35,590 nt of DNA from JBBPXY01 sp038200435 (GCA_038200435.1 JBBPXY010000040.1:1-35590); one strand, 5' to 3'. Shown: positions 1 to 6,932, counted from the first letter of the stretch. Made by a program: numbers and translations. The notes: generated by a model from the sequence alone, not told the origin.

Positions 1-49
1 CGAGGCCGCGGCGGCGCGGCTGGCTCCGTACTGGCCGCAACTTCGCTGA
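1..49 (+). CDS. possible C-terminal end of an upstream gene (partial)
   Basis: Reading from base 2, fifteen codons with mostly G/C third positions give EAAAARLAPYWPQLR followed by TGA at 47-49. The codon pattern resembles the real genes here, so this may be the tail of a plus-strand gene that begins outside the window. Only 15 residues are visible, so no family can be named and it could be chance. Confidence 0.3.
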   Translation, partial: EAAAARLAPYWPQLR

Positions 50-140
50 GTACCGGCGAAGCGTTCGCTCGGTCCGGGCGCTCGAAGAGCACAAGCCGCG
101 TGATCTGCGGAAGGGAAGCGTTCGGTAGCGAGCGTGTGTC

Positions 141-247
141 CTTTTCTGTCCACGGCCGCTCGCGGGGGAGGAGTGTGGACAGAAGAGGTCGCTGAGCGAC
201 TCTTTCTGTCCACGGTCGCGCTCCGGGCGTCGTCATGACAGAAAAGG
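141..247. repeat. pair of palindromic units sharing TTTCTGTCCACGG
   Basis: Two units start about 60 bp apart. Both begin TTTCTGTCCACGG (143-155 and 203-215) and each folds back on itself. In unit 1 the arm at 141-153 pairs with 175-187 (12 of 13 Watson-Crick, one G-T). In unit 2 TTTCTGTC at 203-210 pairs with GACAGAAA at 237-244. They lie between a possible upstream gene end and the convergent glycosyltransferase, so they could be bidirectional terminators or a REP-like pair. I see no further copy in the window. The rest of 50-295 shows no gene. Confidence 0.6.
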
Positions 248-295
248 ACGGCCCTCACTCCTTCCTGGACAGGGACTCTCCGCTCGGCCGAGCCC

Positions 296-1234
296 TCAGT
301 TGACCGACGCCTCGGCGGCCATCGCCTCCCAGGCCACCGCCACGCGTTCGGCCATGCGCCGCGCGGAGAACAGCTCGGCCCGCGCCCGGCCCGCGACTCG
401 CGGGTTCGCGGCGCTCAGGTGCGGCTCCAGCGCCACACGCCAGGTGGCCGGATCGTAAGGAGCGCACAGCGTCCCGGGGAGCTCGTGGAGCGCGACGGGC
501 GCGATTCCCACGGGGGTCGAGAGCACCGGCACGTCGCAGGCCAGCGCCTCCAGGGCCCCGAGCCCGAATCCCTCGCTGTCGGATGTCACGAGAACCGCGT
601 TGGCAGCGTTGATGTAAAGGGGCACTTCGCGCGGGTGGACATCCCCGTAGGTCAAGAGCGGGATCTCGCCCGCCAGCTCGCGTGCGCGGTCGAAGCGCTT
701 GACGGCCCGCGCCGGATCGGCAGGGAAGAGCAGGAGCCGACGGTCGGGATCGAGGCCGAGCGCCCGCCTGGCCTCGTCGCGCGGCATCGGGGAGAACCGT
801 TCGAGATCGACGCCGCAAGGGAGCACCGCGACGCGCCGGCGGCGTCCGGCCCCCGGCACGCGCGCCGCGAGCGAGGCGGACACCGTCGCAGCGAGTGAGA
901 CAAACGGCAGGGCGGCTCGGCTGAGGGGTCCCGAGCGGGGGTGGGCGAGATCGGTGCCGTGCAGGGTCACGAGATGCGGCGCGCCGCGCAGGAACAGCGA
1001 CGGCCAGGCACTGAGGCCGAAGTGCGCGTGGATCACGTCGTAGTGCTGAGAGCGCCGTTCGCGCCTGAGCGCGGGGCCAGCCCGCAGGTAGGAGCCGGTC
1101 CCGCCGGGATTGAAGGAGAACACGTCGACCTCGTGTCCGAGTGCGCGCAGCGCCTCCACCTGATCGCGCACGAAGCCGCCGAGCTCGGGCCTCTGCTCGG
1201 AGGGGTACATGTTGGTCACCACGAGGCCGCGCAC
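296..1234 (-). CDS. GT4-family glycosyltransferase
   Basis: A retaining glycosyltransferase of the GT-B fold that would transfer a sugar from a nucleotide-sugar donor; the acceptor is unknown, and cell-surface glycan synthesis is the usual role. From the chosen start it has 312 residues. The N-terminal domain opens VRGLVVTNMYPS with a glycine-rich loop (GGFVRDQVEAL) and HGTDL near 92-96. The C-terminal domain carries the donor-site motif SDSEGFGLGALEALA near 218-232, with the two family glutamates. A GTG at 1273 would add 13 Arg/Gly-rich residues. I prefer GTG at 1234 because a TACGCT -10 hexamer lies 10 nt upstream and the beta strand LVVTN then starts near the N-terminus. It stands alone on this strand, divergent from the pilin gene. 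Family call is firm, substrate unknown. Confidence 0.85.
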   Translation of the reverse strand: MRGLVVTNMYPSEQRPELGGFVRDQVEALRALGHEVDVFSFNPGGTGSYLRAGPALRRERRSQHYDVIHAHFGLSAWPSLFLRGAPHLVTLHGTDLAHPRSGPLSRAALPFVSLAATVSASLAARVPGAGRRRRVAVLPCGVDLERFSPMPRDEARRALGLDPDRRLLLFPADPARAVKRFDRARELAGEIPLLTYGDVHPREVPLYINAANAVLVTSDSEGFGLGALEALACDVPVLSTPVGIAPVALHELPGTLCAPYDPATWRVALEPHLSAANPRVAGRARAELFSARRMAERVAVAWEAMAAEASVN

Positions 1235-1244
1235 GCCGGAGGCG

Positions 1245-1250
1245 AGCGTA
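1245..1250 (-). promoter_or_regulatory. -10 box (TACGCT) for the glycosyltransferase
   Basis: On the minus strand TACGCT lies 10 nt upstream of the GTG at 1234 and fits the actinobacterial TANNNT -10 pattern. The same hexamer precedes the kinase gene at 14254. No -35 is recognisable. The mRNA would be leaderless or nearly so, which supports the shorter start. Confidence 0.45.
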
Positions 1251-1420
1251 CCCGCGCCGCGGCGGAGCTTCACGTCGCAGAAGCGCGCTCGTTTCGGTGC
1301 AGATGGGGTCTAGAGAGGGCGCAGGAGGGGCCGGAGACTGCGAGGCACGCCGCGGCCGAAGTGCGCGAAGCCGGCGGGCGTCCCAGGCACCGCTTCGCGC
1401 GCTTTCGAGGGAGGTCCACG

Positions 1421-1639
1421 ATGGGCTACCGACTGATGGGGTTGATCCACGCAACGCTCGGCCGTCTCGTGCGCGAGCGCCAAGGGCAGGGGACGGTGGA
1501 GTACGTCGCGTTGATCCTGCTCGTGGCCGCGATCCTGGCGGGCGTCGTCGCCGCGACGCGCGGACAGAAGTTCGGGGCGACGGGGATCGCCGACGCGATC
1601 GTCCGCCAGCTCAAGGCAGCGCTCAGCAAAGTGCATTAG
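1421..1639 (+). CDS. Flp/TadE-type small pilin-like protein
   Basis: A 72-residue protein with a class III prepilin signature: a short basic N-terminal leader (to about residue 22), then QGTVEY and a hydrophobic stretch of about 20 residues (VALILLVAAILAGVVAA). Cleavage by prepilin peptidase would be expected after G22, which places Glu27 at mature position +5 as in Flp pilins. The C-terminal tail is short (ADAIVRQLKAAL), as in Flp subunits. The start is chosen for the purine-rich Shine-Dalgarno GGGAGG about 7 nt upstream. No tad/cpa assembly genes lie nearby, so this is an orphan subunit gene here; assembly genes would have to be elsewhere. The role (adhesion pilus or pseudopilus) is inferred. 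Confidence 0.8.
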   Translation: MGYRLMGLIHATLGRLVRERQGQGTVEYVALILLVAAILAGVVAATRGQKFGATGIADAIVRQLKAALSKVH

Positions 1640-1711
1640 AGCCACAAGCCGGCCGATGCGGCGGAGGTGCCGGCCTGCGGAGTTCGCGGGCGGGTCTGGC
1701 ACCATGGCGGC

Positions 1712-2545
1712 GTGAGCGACACGCGCGAACGGCCGATCGCCGTCTTCGATTCGGGGGTGGGCGGCCTGACTGTGCTGCACGAGCTCCTCGTGGCGCTGCC
1801 CCACGAGGACTTCGTCTATATGGGCGATACGGCCCGCTTCCCCTACGGCACGCGCACGCCCGAGGAGCTGCGGGAGTTCTCGCTCGAGATCGCCGAGCGC
1901 CTGCTCGGCGCGGGGGCCAAGCTGCTCGTGGTGGCCTGCAACTCGGCCACGGCCGCGGCGCTCGACGTGCTCGAGCAGCGGTTCGGCGGCGAGGCGGGGC
2001 CCGGAGTGATCGGCGTCGTCGGTCCCGAGTCCCAGCTCGCGGTTGAGGCTACGGAGACAGGACGGGTTGGCCTGCTCGCCACACCCGCGACGGTCGCCAG
2101 CGGCGCGTACGAGCAGGCCGTCCACGCCGCCGATCCGCATGTGCAGCTCACTTCGGTGCCGTGTCCCGACCTCGCGCCGATCATCCAGGGCGGCTTTCCG
2201 TTCGACCAGCGGGTGGTCGACACGGTGCGCTCCTACTGTGAGCCCCTGCGCGACGCGCGCGTCGATACCGTGATCCTCGGCTGCACCCACTATCCCCTCG
2301 TCGCGCCGATGCTCCAGCGCACGCTCGGCCGCGACGTGAAGCTCGTCACCTCGGGCGCGGCGGCGGCGCGCAGGGTGGAGCACGCCCTCGCGGCGCGGGA
2401 GAACCTCAACGCCTCGGAGCGGGAGGGCGACTACCGCTTCGAGTGCACGGGCGACGTCGAGGCCTTTCGCGAGCTCGGCACGCGCTTCCTCCAGATGCCC
2501 CTGCTCGACGTGGCCCATGTCGATCTCGAGCGGGTCGCGGCATGA
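1712..2545 (+). CDS. murI: glutamate racemase
   Basis: Interconverts L- and D-glutamate in the cytoplasm, supplying D-Glu for the peptidoglycan stem peptide. The 277-residue product has the family landmarks in order: VFDSGVGGLTV with catalytic-site Asp13/Ser14, MGDTARFPYG near 37-46, ACNSAT with the first catalytic Cys76, and LGCTHYP with the second catalytic Cys191. Length is normal (about 265-285). I chose GTG at 1712, 9 residues before VFDSG; an ATG at 1667 would add a Cys/Trp/His-rich tail unlike the family. It starts a compact run murI-rph-rdgB-CDF with 4-bp overlaps, its TGA overlapping the rph ATG, so translational coupling is likely. Confidence 0.95.
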   Translation: MSDTRERPIAVFDSGVGGLTVLHELLVALPHEDFVYMGDTARFPYGTRTPEELREFSLEIAERLLGAGAKLLVVACNSATAAALDVLEQRFGGEAGPGVIGVVGPESQLAVEATETGRVGLLATPATVASGAYEQAVHAADPHVQLTSVPCPDLAPIIQGGFPFDQRVVDTVRSYCEPLRDARVDTVILGCTHYPLVAPMLQRTLGRDVKLVTSGAAAARRVEHALAARENLNASEREGDYRFECTGDVEAFRELGTRFLQMPLLDVAHVDLERVAA

Positions 2546-3276
2546 GCGCCGAGCGCAGTTACGGGCGGGATGCGAGTGCATTGCGGCCGATCACGATCGA
2601 GCCCGGGTTCGTCCGCCCGGCTACCGGGTCGGCGCTCATCTCGGCCGGCGAGACGCGGGTGATCTGCACGGCCTCGGTGGAGGAGAGCGTGCCGCGTTGG
2701 ATGGCGGGGCGGGGGCGCGGCTGGGCCACCGCCGAGTACGGGATGCTTCCGGCCTCCACCGGGCAGCGCAAGCAGCGCGACATCTCCAAGGGCCGAGCCG
2801 ACGGGCGCACGGTCGAGATCCAGCGGCTCATCGGACGCTCGTTGCGCGGCGTGATCGATTTCGCGGCGCTCGGCGAGCGGACGATCTACATCGACTGCGA
2901 CGTCCTGCAGGCCGATGGTGGCACGCGTTGCGCGGCCATCACCGGCGGCTACGTAGCCCTTGCCCTGGCCGCCCGCCGGCTTGTCGAAGAGGGCAAGCTC
3001 GCCGCGCCGCCCCTCAACGGCTCGGTGGCCGCCGTGTCGTGCGGGATGGTCGGCGGAGTGCCGCTGCTCGACCTCGACTACTCCGAGGACTCAACCGCGG
3101 AGGTCGACGCCAACGTGGTGATGACGGGCGAGGGCGGCCTGATCGAGGTGCAGGCGACTGCCGAGCGCACGCCGCTCTCTCGCGCGCACCTCGACGATCT
3201 CCTCGCGCTCGCGGCGGCGGGGATCGAGGAGCTCCGTGCCGCCCAGGACGAGGCGGTGGCGGGGCCGGCGGCATGA
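2542..3276 (+). CDS. rph: ribonuclease PH
   Basis: Phosphorolytic 3'-5' exoribonuclease that trims tRNA 3' ends, forming a hexameric ring in the cytoplasm. The 244-residue protein is full length. Visible landmarks are RPITIEPGFV near the N-terminus, the RNA-contact stretch RGWATAEYGMLP (58-70), the phosphate-site motif DGRTVEIQRLIGRSLR (87-102) and DCDVLQADGGTR (118-129). ATG at 2542 overlaps the murI stop and its TGA overlaps the next ATG. The rph-rdgB pairing is common in bacteria. The CCA-adding enzyme further right (25014) acts at the same tRNA end. Confidence 0.97.
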   Translation: MSAERSYGRDASALRPITIEPGFVRPATGSALISAGETRVICTASVEESVPRWMAGRGRGWATAEYGMLPASTGQRKQRDISKGRADGRTVEIQRLIGRSLRGVIDFAALGERTIYIDCDVLQADGGTRCAAITGGYVALALAARRLVEEGKLAAPPLNGSVAAVSCGMVGGVPLLDLDYSEDSTAEVDANVVMTGEGGLIEVQATAERTPLSRAHLDDLLALAAAGIEELRAAQDEAVAGPAA

Positions 3277-3845
3277 GGCTCGTCCTGGCGACCCGCAACG
3301 CCCACAAAGCCCGGGAGTTCAACCGGCTGCTCGCGCCGCACTCGGTCGAGCCCCTTCCCGACGACATCATTCTGCCGCCGGAGGTGGGAGACACCTTCGC
3401 CGAGAACGCCTTGCCCAAGGCGCGCGCTGCGGCGAGCGCCACCGGCCTGGCGGTCATCGCTGACGACTCGGGGATCGAGGCCGCCGCGCTCGGCGGAGCC
3501 CCGGGGGTGCGCTCGGCGCGCTTCGCCGGCGAAGACGCCTCGGACGAGGAGAACCTGCAGAAGCTCGTGGCCGAAGCTCCGGCCGGCACTGAGCTGGCCT
3601 ACGTCTGCGCGCTGGCCTACGTGGACCCGGTCCGCGACTTGGAGAAGCTCTTCGAGGGGCGCTGCACCGGCACCGTGGCGGCCGACCGGCGCGGCGCACA
3701 GGGCTTCGGCTACGACCCGGCCTTCCTGCCTGACGAGGGCGATGGCGGCCGCACGATGGCCGAGCTCGAACCGATAGAGAAAGACGCCATCAGCCACCGC
3801 GGTCGCGCGGCGCGCTCCCTGCTCGAGTGGCTGGCCGCCTCATGA
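3273..3845 (+). CDS. rdgB: non-canonical purine NTP pyrophosphatase (dITP/XTP)
   Basis: Hydrolyses dITP, ITP and XTP to monophosphates, keeping deaminated purines out of DNA and RNA. The 190-residue product has the Ham1/RdgB landmarks: ATRNAHKAREF at 6-16 (substrate-binding Thr, Asn, Lys), the metal-binding stretch ADDSGIEAAALGGAPG from about 63, RSARFAG, the C-terminal loop GFGYDPAFLP and SHRGRAA, which reads the base. ATG at 3273 overlaps the rph stop; the end overlaps the transporter start. Nothing is missing. Confidence 0.96.
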   Translation: MRLVLATRNAHKAREFNRLLAPHSVEPLPDDIILPPEVGDTFAENALPKARAAASATGLAVIADDSGIEAAALGGAPGVRSARFAGEDASDEENLQKLVAEAPAGTELAYVCALAYVDPVRDLEKLFEGRCTGTVAADRRGAQGFGYDPAFLPDEGDGGRTMAELEPIEKDAISHRGRAARSLLEWLAAS

Positions 3846-4777
3846 GCGCCGTCACGCCGCAGCCCAAAGCGCACGCGGCCGGTCTCTCCATCGCCTCGAA
3901 CTCGCTGCTGATCATCCTCAAGCTCGTCGCCGGAGCGGTCACCGGCTCGGTGTCGATCCTCACCGAGGCGATGCACTCCGCGGTGGACCTCATCGCGTCG
4001 CTCGTTGCCTACTTCTCCATTCGCAAGGCAGACGAGCCGGCCGACGAGGACCACCGCTACGGGCACGACAAGATCGAGAACCTGGCCGCGGCGATAGAGG
4101 GGATGCTGATCCTCGCCGGGTCGGGGGTCATCGTCTACCAAGCCATCCGCCGCCTGATCGGCCACGGTCACGTCACCTCGCTCGGGTTCGGCATAGGCAT
4201 CGTGGCGTTCTCCGCGCTGCTCAACCTCGGCGTCTCGAGCCGTCTCGCACGCGCGGCGGCCGCACATGGGTCGCCGGCACTCGAGGGCGACGCCGCGCAC
4301 CTGCGCACCGACGCCTACACCTCGGTCGCGGTGCTGGCCGGCCTCGCGCTGGTCAAGCTCACCGGCGCGGAGTGGATCGACCCGGTCGTGGCGCTGCTTG
4401 TGGCCGCCGCGATCCTCGTTGCCGGCGTCCGGCTCATCACGCGCTCGGGCCGCGTACTGGCCGACGAGGCGCTGCCCGAAGACGAGCTGGCCGCCATCCG
4501 CGCGGAGCTGCTGGCCTTCGGCCCGAACGGTGTCGTCGGGTACCACAAGCTGCGCACGCGGCGGGCAGGTTCGCGACGGCACGTCGACCTGCACGTTCAG
4601 TTCCGCTCGGGGACGACCCTCGAGGGGGCGCACGCGACGGCGCACGCCTTGCAGGATGCGATCCGGGGCCGCCTCGAGCGCGCCGACGTCCTCATCCATC
4701 TCGAGCCCGAGGGAAGCGTCCAGCCCGGCACGGAGATCGCGGGCGCTCCGCCCCCGGCGAGCTCTACCTCAGGTTGA
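3842..4777 (+). CDS. cation diffusion facilitator (CDF) family metal transporter
   Basis: Inner-membrane exporter of divalent metal, usually Zn, Fe, Mn or Co exchanged for protons. The 311-residue protein has about six membrane segments. The first metal-site signature TEAMHSAVD (His45, Asp49) and the second, HLRTDAYTS near 152-160 (His and Asp), give the HxxxD...HxxxD site of zinc/iron-type CDFs. HRYGHDKIENLAA follows TM2 as in FieF-like members. The cytoplasmic C-terminal domain has HKLRTRRAGSRRHVDLHVQF and ends VLIHLEPEG. ATG at 3842 overlaps the rdgB stop. The 3' end overlaps the convergent small membrane gene by 14 bp. Metal specificity cannot be read with confidence. Confidence 0.92.
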   Translation: MSAVTPQPKAHAAGLSIASNSLLIILKLVAGAVTGSVSILTEAMHSAVDLIASLVAYFSIRKADEPADEDHRYGHDKIENLAAAIEGMLILAGSGVIVYQAIRRLIGHGHVTSLGFGIGIVAFSALLNLGVSSRLARAAAAHGSPALEGDAAHLRTDAYTSVAVLAGLALVKLTGAEWIDPVVALLVAAAILVAGVRLITRSGRVLADEALPEDELAAIRAELLAFGPNGVVGYHKLRTRRAGSRRHVDLHVQFRSGTTLEGAHATAHALQDAIRGRLERADVLIHLEPEGSVQPGTEIAGAPPPASSTSG

Positions 4778-4904
4778 TCGCGGCCGCGAGGGCGATCGCG
4801 ATCGCCACGAACCCGTAGCCGACGTAGTGGCCCGTGAAGAGCAGGGCGGCCGTGATGAACGAGGCACCTACGGTCACGATCCAGGCGAGGCGGGCGAGGG
4901 GCAC
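4764..4904 (-). CDS. 46-residue membrane protein, unknown function
   Basis: A short frame starting GTG at 4904 encodes a protein with two hydrophobic segments (LAWIVTVGASFITAALLF and VGYGFVAIAIALAAAIN) joined by TGHY. Third codon positions are strongly G/C. Its last 14 bp overlap the end of the CDF gene and its start lies 18 bp from the divergent GTG at 4923. It resembles the two-helix small membrane proteins common in actinobacteria, but I cannot assign a role. A GTG further upstream would run through the divergent gene and is unlikely. Confidence 0.6.
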   Translation of the reverse strand: MPLARLAWIVTVGASFITAALLFTGHYVGYGFVAIAIALAAAINLR

Positions 4905-4909
4905 TCGCC

Positions 4910-4915
4910 TATTCT
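4910..4915 (+). promoter_or_regulatory. -10 box (TATTCT) inside a palindrome
   Basis: TATTCT ends 7 nt before the GTG at 4923, the spacing expected for a leaderless transcript. It sits exactly in the centre of a 5-bp inverted repeat, TCGCC at 4905-4909 and GGCGA at 4916-4920, between the two divergent starts. A repressor or the polymerase could contact this palindrome; that part is inference. Confidence 0.45.
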
Positions 4916-4922
4916 GGCGAAC

Positions 4923-5234
4923 GTGGTGGCCGCCCTCTCGCCGCAGCTCGCGCTGGCCTACCTGGGCGAGCTCTCCACGGACATCCGCGCCGCCGCGGTG
5001 CTCGACCACGCGGGCGAATGTGTCGCCGGCGAGGCGGGCCTGGCGAGGGAGGCCCGCGAGCTGCTGAGCGGTGGCGAACCGCTGGCAGAAGCGTCGAGCC
5101 GGCGCGGCCGGGTGTTCGCGGCACGCGGTCAAGCGCACTCCGTGGCGGTCCTCACCGGGCGGTTTGCCCTGCCGGCGCTGGTACGGCACGACCTCGGCAA
5201 GGTGCTCGAAGACCTCGCGCCGCCCGCGGCGTAA
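4923..5234 (+). CDS. roadblock/LC7-like small protein
   Basis: A 103-residue cytoplasmic protein without signal or membrane segment. The order helix (LALAYLGELSTDIRAAAVL), strand (AVLDHAGECVA), helix (LAREARELLSGG) and two strands ending RGRVFAARGQAHSVAVLTG then LVRHDLGKVLEDL resembles the roadblock/LC7 fold, which in bacteria often pairs with small GTPases. I see this by pattern only. No MglA-like GTPase gene is nearby. The start is the first of two adjacent GTG codons, supported by the -10 box 7 nt upstream. It reads toward HU but is separated from it by 218 bp. Confidence 0.6.
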   Translation: MVAALSPQLALAYLGELSTDIRAAAVLDHAGECVAGEAGLAREARELLSGGEPLAEASSRRGRVFAARGQAHSVAVLTGRFALPALVRHDLGKVLEDLAPPAA

Positions 5235-5452
5235 GGGCTGCGATGGCCGCCAACCCCGGCACCGCCTCGAATTCGCCGGTGCTATAGGTTCGGCGAGCCG
5301 GGACACTCGGAAGGTCGCAAGATGCGGCTTTGTCCGGCGGCTGACAGGGACGTGATGGCTCTCAGCGCCCGTCAGACGGGGGATTGAGGATGATTTCCAT
5401 CCGTGCCGGTTGTTAGCTTCGAGCGCTGACCATCCGTGAAGGAGGAGACGTA

Positions 5453-5728
5453 ATGACGAAGTCGGAATTCGTCGACCAGGTGGCCGATCGGGCCGGGTTG
5501 AACAAGAAGTCGGCAGGCGACGCAGTCGACGCCGTGCTCGAGACCATCCAGGACGCGCTTAAGCGCGGCAGCGAGGTGAACTTCTCCGGCTTCGGAAAGT
5601 TCCACGTGGCCGAGCGAGGCGCCCGCGAGGGTCGTAACCCGAGTACCGGCGCGAAGATCCAGATCGCGGCCTCCAAGGTGCCGCGGTTCAGCGCCGGGTC
5701 GGGCCTCAAGAAGTCCGTCAAGAGCTAG
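5453..5728 (+). CDS. hup: HU-family DNA-binding protein
   Basis: Nucleoid-associated dimer that bends and compacts DNA. The 91-residue protein is canonical: helical N-terminus MTKSEFVDQVADRAGL, the turn VNFSGFGKF (about 43-51), and the DNA-gripping beta arm with RNPSTGAKI, followed by VPRFSAGSGLKKSVK. It lacks the long Lys/Ala tail of mycobacterial HupB, so it is the short E. coli-like form. AAGGAGGAG about 5 nt before the ATG is one of the strongest ribosome-binding sites in the window, fitting an abundant protein. The 218 bp upstream (5235-5452) hold no gene; TTAGCT at 5413-5418 could be a -10 box but no matching -35 is clear. Confidence 0.96.
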   Translation: MTKSEFVDQVADRAGLNKKSAGDAVDAVLETIQDALKRGSEVNFSGFGKFHVAERGAREGRNPSTGAKIQIAASKVPRFSAGSGLKKSVKS

Positions 5729-5748
5729 AAACGTGAACGTGTGCGGCC

Positions 5749-5768
5749 GGCGGGCCAGCGAGCCCGCC
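5749..5768 (+). terminator. hairpin after HU gene
   Basis: GGCGGGC (5749-5755) and GCCCGCC (5762-5768) form a perfect 7-bp stem with a 6-nt loop, 20 bp after the HU stop codon. No T-run follows, so it may act as an mRNA 3' stabiliser or a weak terminator rather than a classical intrinsic one. Confidence 0.5.
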
Positions 5769-5784
5769 GTGTCAGCACGCTTAT

Positions 5785-5994
5785 GAACCCCTTTCACAAA
5801 GCCGTGCGCGCCGGTTGCGGCCGGCTCGCGGCGCCGGATCGTCACGTCTGATCCTCGCACCGACCACCGGCTACACCGGCGGTGCCCGGCTGATCGACTG
5901 CGCCGACCACGGCTTCGCCGCGGTGCCCGGCCGCGCCGTCCGGCATCCACGATCCAACCACCCCGACGCACCCGTCTCATTGTGAAAGAGGTTC
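5785..5994 (+). ncRNA. candidate structured leader RNA, copy A (before pyrF)
   Basis: About 210 nt fill the gap before pyrF. The outer helix pairs 5785-5799 (GAACCCCTTTCACAA) with 5980-5994 (TTGTGAAAGAGGTTC), 14 of 15 pairs. Inside are a small hairpin (5810-5814/5821-5825), helix GCCGG/CCGGC (5833-5837/5940-5944), helix 5846-5853/5892-5898 with one bulge, helix GCACC/GGTGC (5857-5861/5881-5885) with internal loop GACCA, and terminal hairpin 5867-5879. A second hairpin with the same GACCA loop follows at 5900-5926, apparently an internal duplication. The 3' outer arm contains the pyrF Shine-Dalgarno (GAGG at 5988-5991), so forming the outer helix would hide it. Copies B and C keep the helices with different sequence. 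I know no matching family. Confidence 0.65.
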
Positions 5995-5995
5995 T

Positions 5996-6916
5996 ATGAG
6001 CGCGTCCTTCGGTGAGCGGCTTGCCGCGCAGGTCGCGGAGCGCCGGTCGCAGATCGTGCTGGGGCTCGACCCCGATCCTGCCCGCTTGTGGCCGGCGGGT
6101 GCGTCGGCCGCCGAGGCGGCGCGAGGAGACGCCGCCGAGCGCGTGGCGCGTGGCGTCATCGCGCATTGCGCGGCGGTCATAGACGCGGCCGGCGCGGAGT
6201 GCGTGGCCGTCAAACCGCAGGTGGCGTGCTTCGAGCGGCTCGGCGCGCCCGGATGGTCGGCCCTGCACGAGGTAGCCGCGCACGCGCGCACCTCCGGTCT
6301 GCTCGTGATCGCCGACGCGAAGCGCGGAGACATCGACGTCTCGGCGGCGGCCTACGCTCAGGCGTTCTTCGGCGGCGTCTCGACTCCCTGGGGCGACATT
6401 TCCGGTCTCGAGGCCGATGCCCTCACCGTCAGTCCGCTCCTCGGCGCGGACTCGATCGAACCTTTCCTGACCGCGGCTCGGACGAGAGGCGCCGGGCTCT
6501 TCCTGCTCGTGCGCACGTCCAACCAGGGTGCTCGCGACTTCCAGGAGGCAGAGCTCGCCACCGGCGGCATCGTCAGCGACCGGATTGCCGGGCTCGTGGA
6601 CGGGCTGGGGTCGAGCCCCGGCGCGCTGTCGGATGTCGGCGCTGTGGTCGGGGCTACGGCTCCGGAGCACCTCGCCAGGCTGCGGGAGCTAATGCCGCGC
6701 GCCGTGTTCCTGCTCCCCGGCGTGGGGGCGCAGGGCGGCCGCGTCGAGGCCCTCGCGCCGGCGTTCGCGCCGGGACGGGCCGGCGGTCTCATCGCGGCGT
6801 CTCGAGGGATTGTCGGGGCCCATGAATCCGCGGGAGGTGATCCGGCAACCTCCGCACTCTCCGCGGCAGCGGCCCTGCGCGAGCAGGCCTGGGCACTCGG
6901 CGCCACCGGTACTTAG
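5996..6916 (+). CDS. pyrF: orotidine 5'-phosphate decarboxylase (type 2)
   Basis: Decarboxylates OMP to UMP, the last step of de novo pyrimidine synthesis. At 306 residues it is the longer type-2 form typical of actinobacteria. Seen are the N-terminal VLGLDPDPARL strand, VAVKPQVACFE, the catalytic loop ADAKRGDID (106-114, with the Lys/Asp charge network), VSPLLGADSIEPFL, LLVRTSNQGARDFQ, and the phosphate-gripping C-terminus FLLPGVGAQGG with AASRGI. ATG at 5996 has GAAAGAGG 5 nt upstream, embedded in the outer helix of the leader element, so translation is probably controlled by leader folding (inference). It is isolated from other pyr genes here. The next gene has its own -10 box, so pyrF may be monocistronic. 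Confidence 0.95.
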   Translation: MSASFGERLAAQVAERRSQIVLGLDPDPARLWPAGASAAEAARGDAAERVARGVIAHCAAVIDAAGAECVAVKPQVACFERLGAPGWSALHEVAAHARTSGLLVIADAKRGDIDVSAAAYAQAFFGGVSTPWGDISGLEADALTVSPLLGADSIEPFLTAARTRGAGLFLLVRTSNQGARDFQEAELATGGIVSDRIAGLVDGLGSSPGALSDVGAVVGATAPEHLARLRELMPRAVFLLPGVGAQGGRVEALAPAFAPGRAGGLIAASRGIVGAHESAGGDPATSALSAAAALREQAWALGATGT

Positions 6917-6932
6917 GAGCCGGAGGCAGGGG

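Noticed and set aside
1667..1711. Longer murI start at ATG 1667
   Set aside because: The extra 15 residues are Cys/Trp/His-rich and unlike the family; GTG 1712 gives the normal N-terminus.
1310..2581. Minus-strand open frame of 423 codons opposite the pilin and murI
   Set aside because: Antisense shadow of two well-supported genes; composition is typical of a shadow.
5838..5854. Alternative hairpin GGATC/GATCC in copy A
   Set aside because: Copy C has GGACC (one mismatch) and copy B lacks the partner, so it is not conserved, unlike the helix GTC-GATC/GATCGAC.
5857..5890. Resemblance of GACC...CCGGCGGTG to part of the FMN riboswitch
   Set aside because: The other FMN signature blocks (AGGGTGAAATTCCC-like, GATGGGAGA-like) are absent in all three copies and the genes are not flavin related; GC-rich coincidence.
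5850..5955. Shared peptide reading in copies A and C (LILxPTTGxxGGARLIDC), suggesting a coding remnant
   Set aside because: The three base differences within this stretch all change the amino acid, copy B does not keep the frame, and the variation follows helix pairing rather than codons.
5372..6670. Minus-strand frame of 432 codons opposite HU and pyrF
   Set aside because: Antisense to two core genes and to the structured leader; no recognisable domain.
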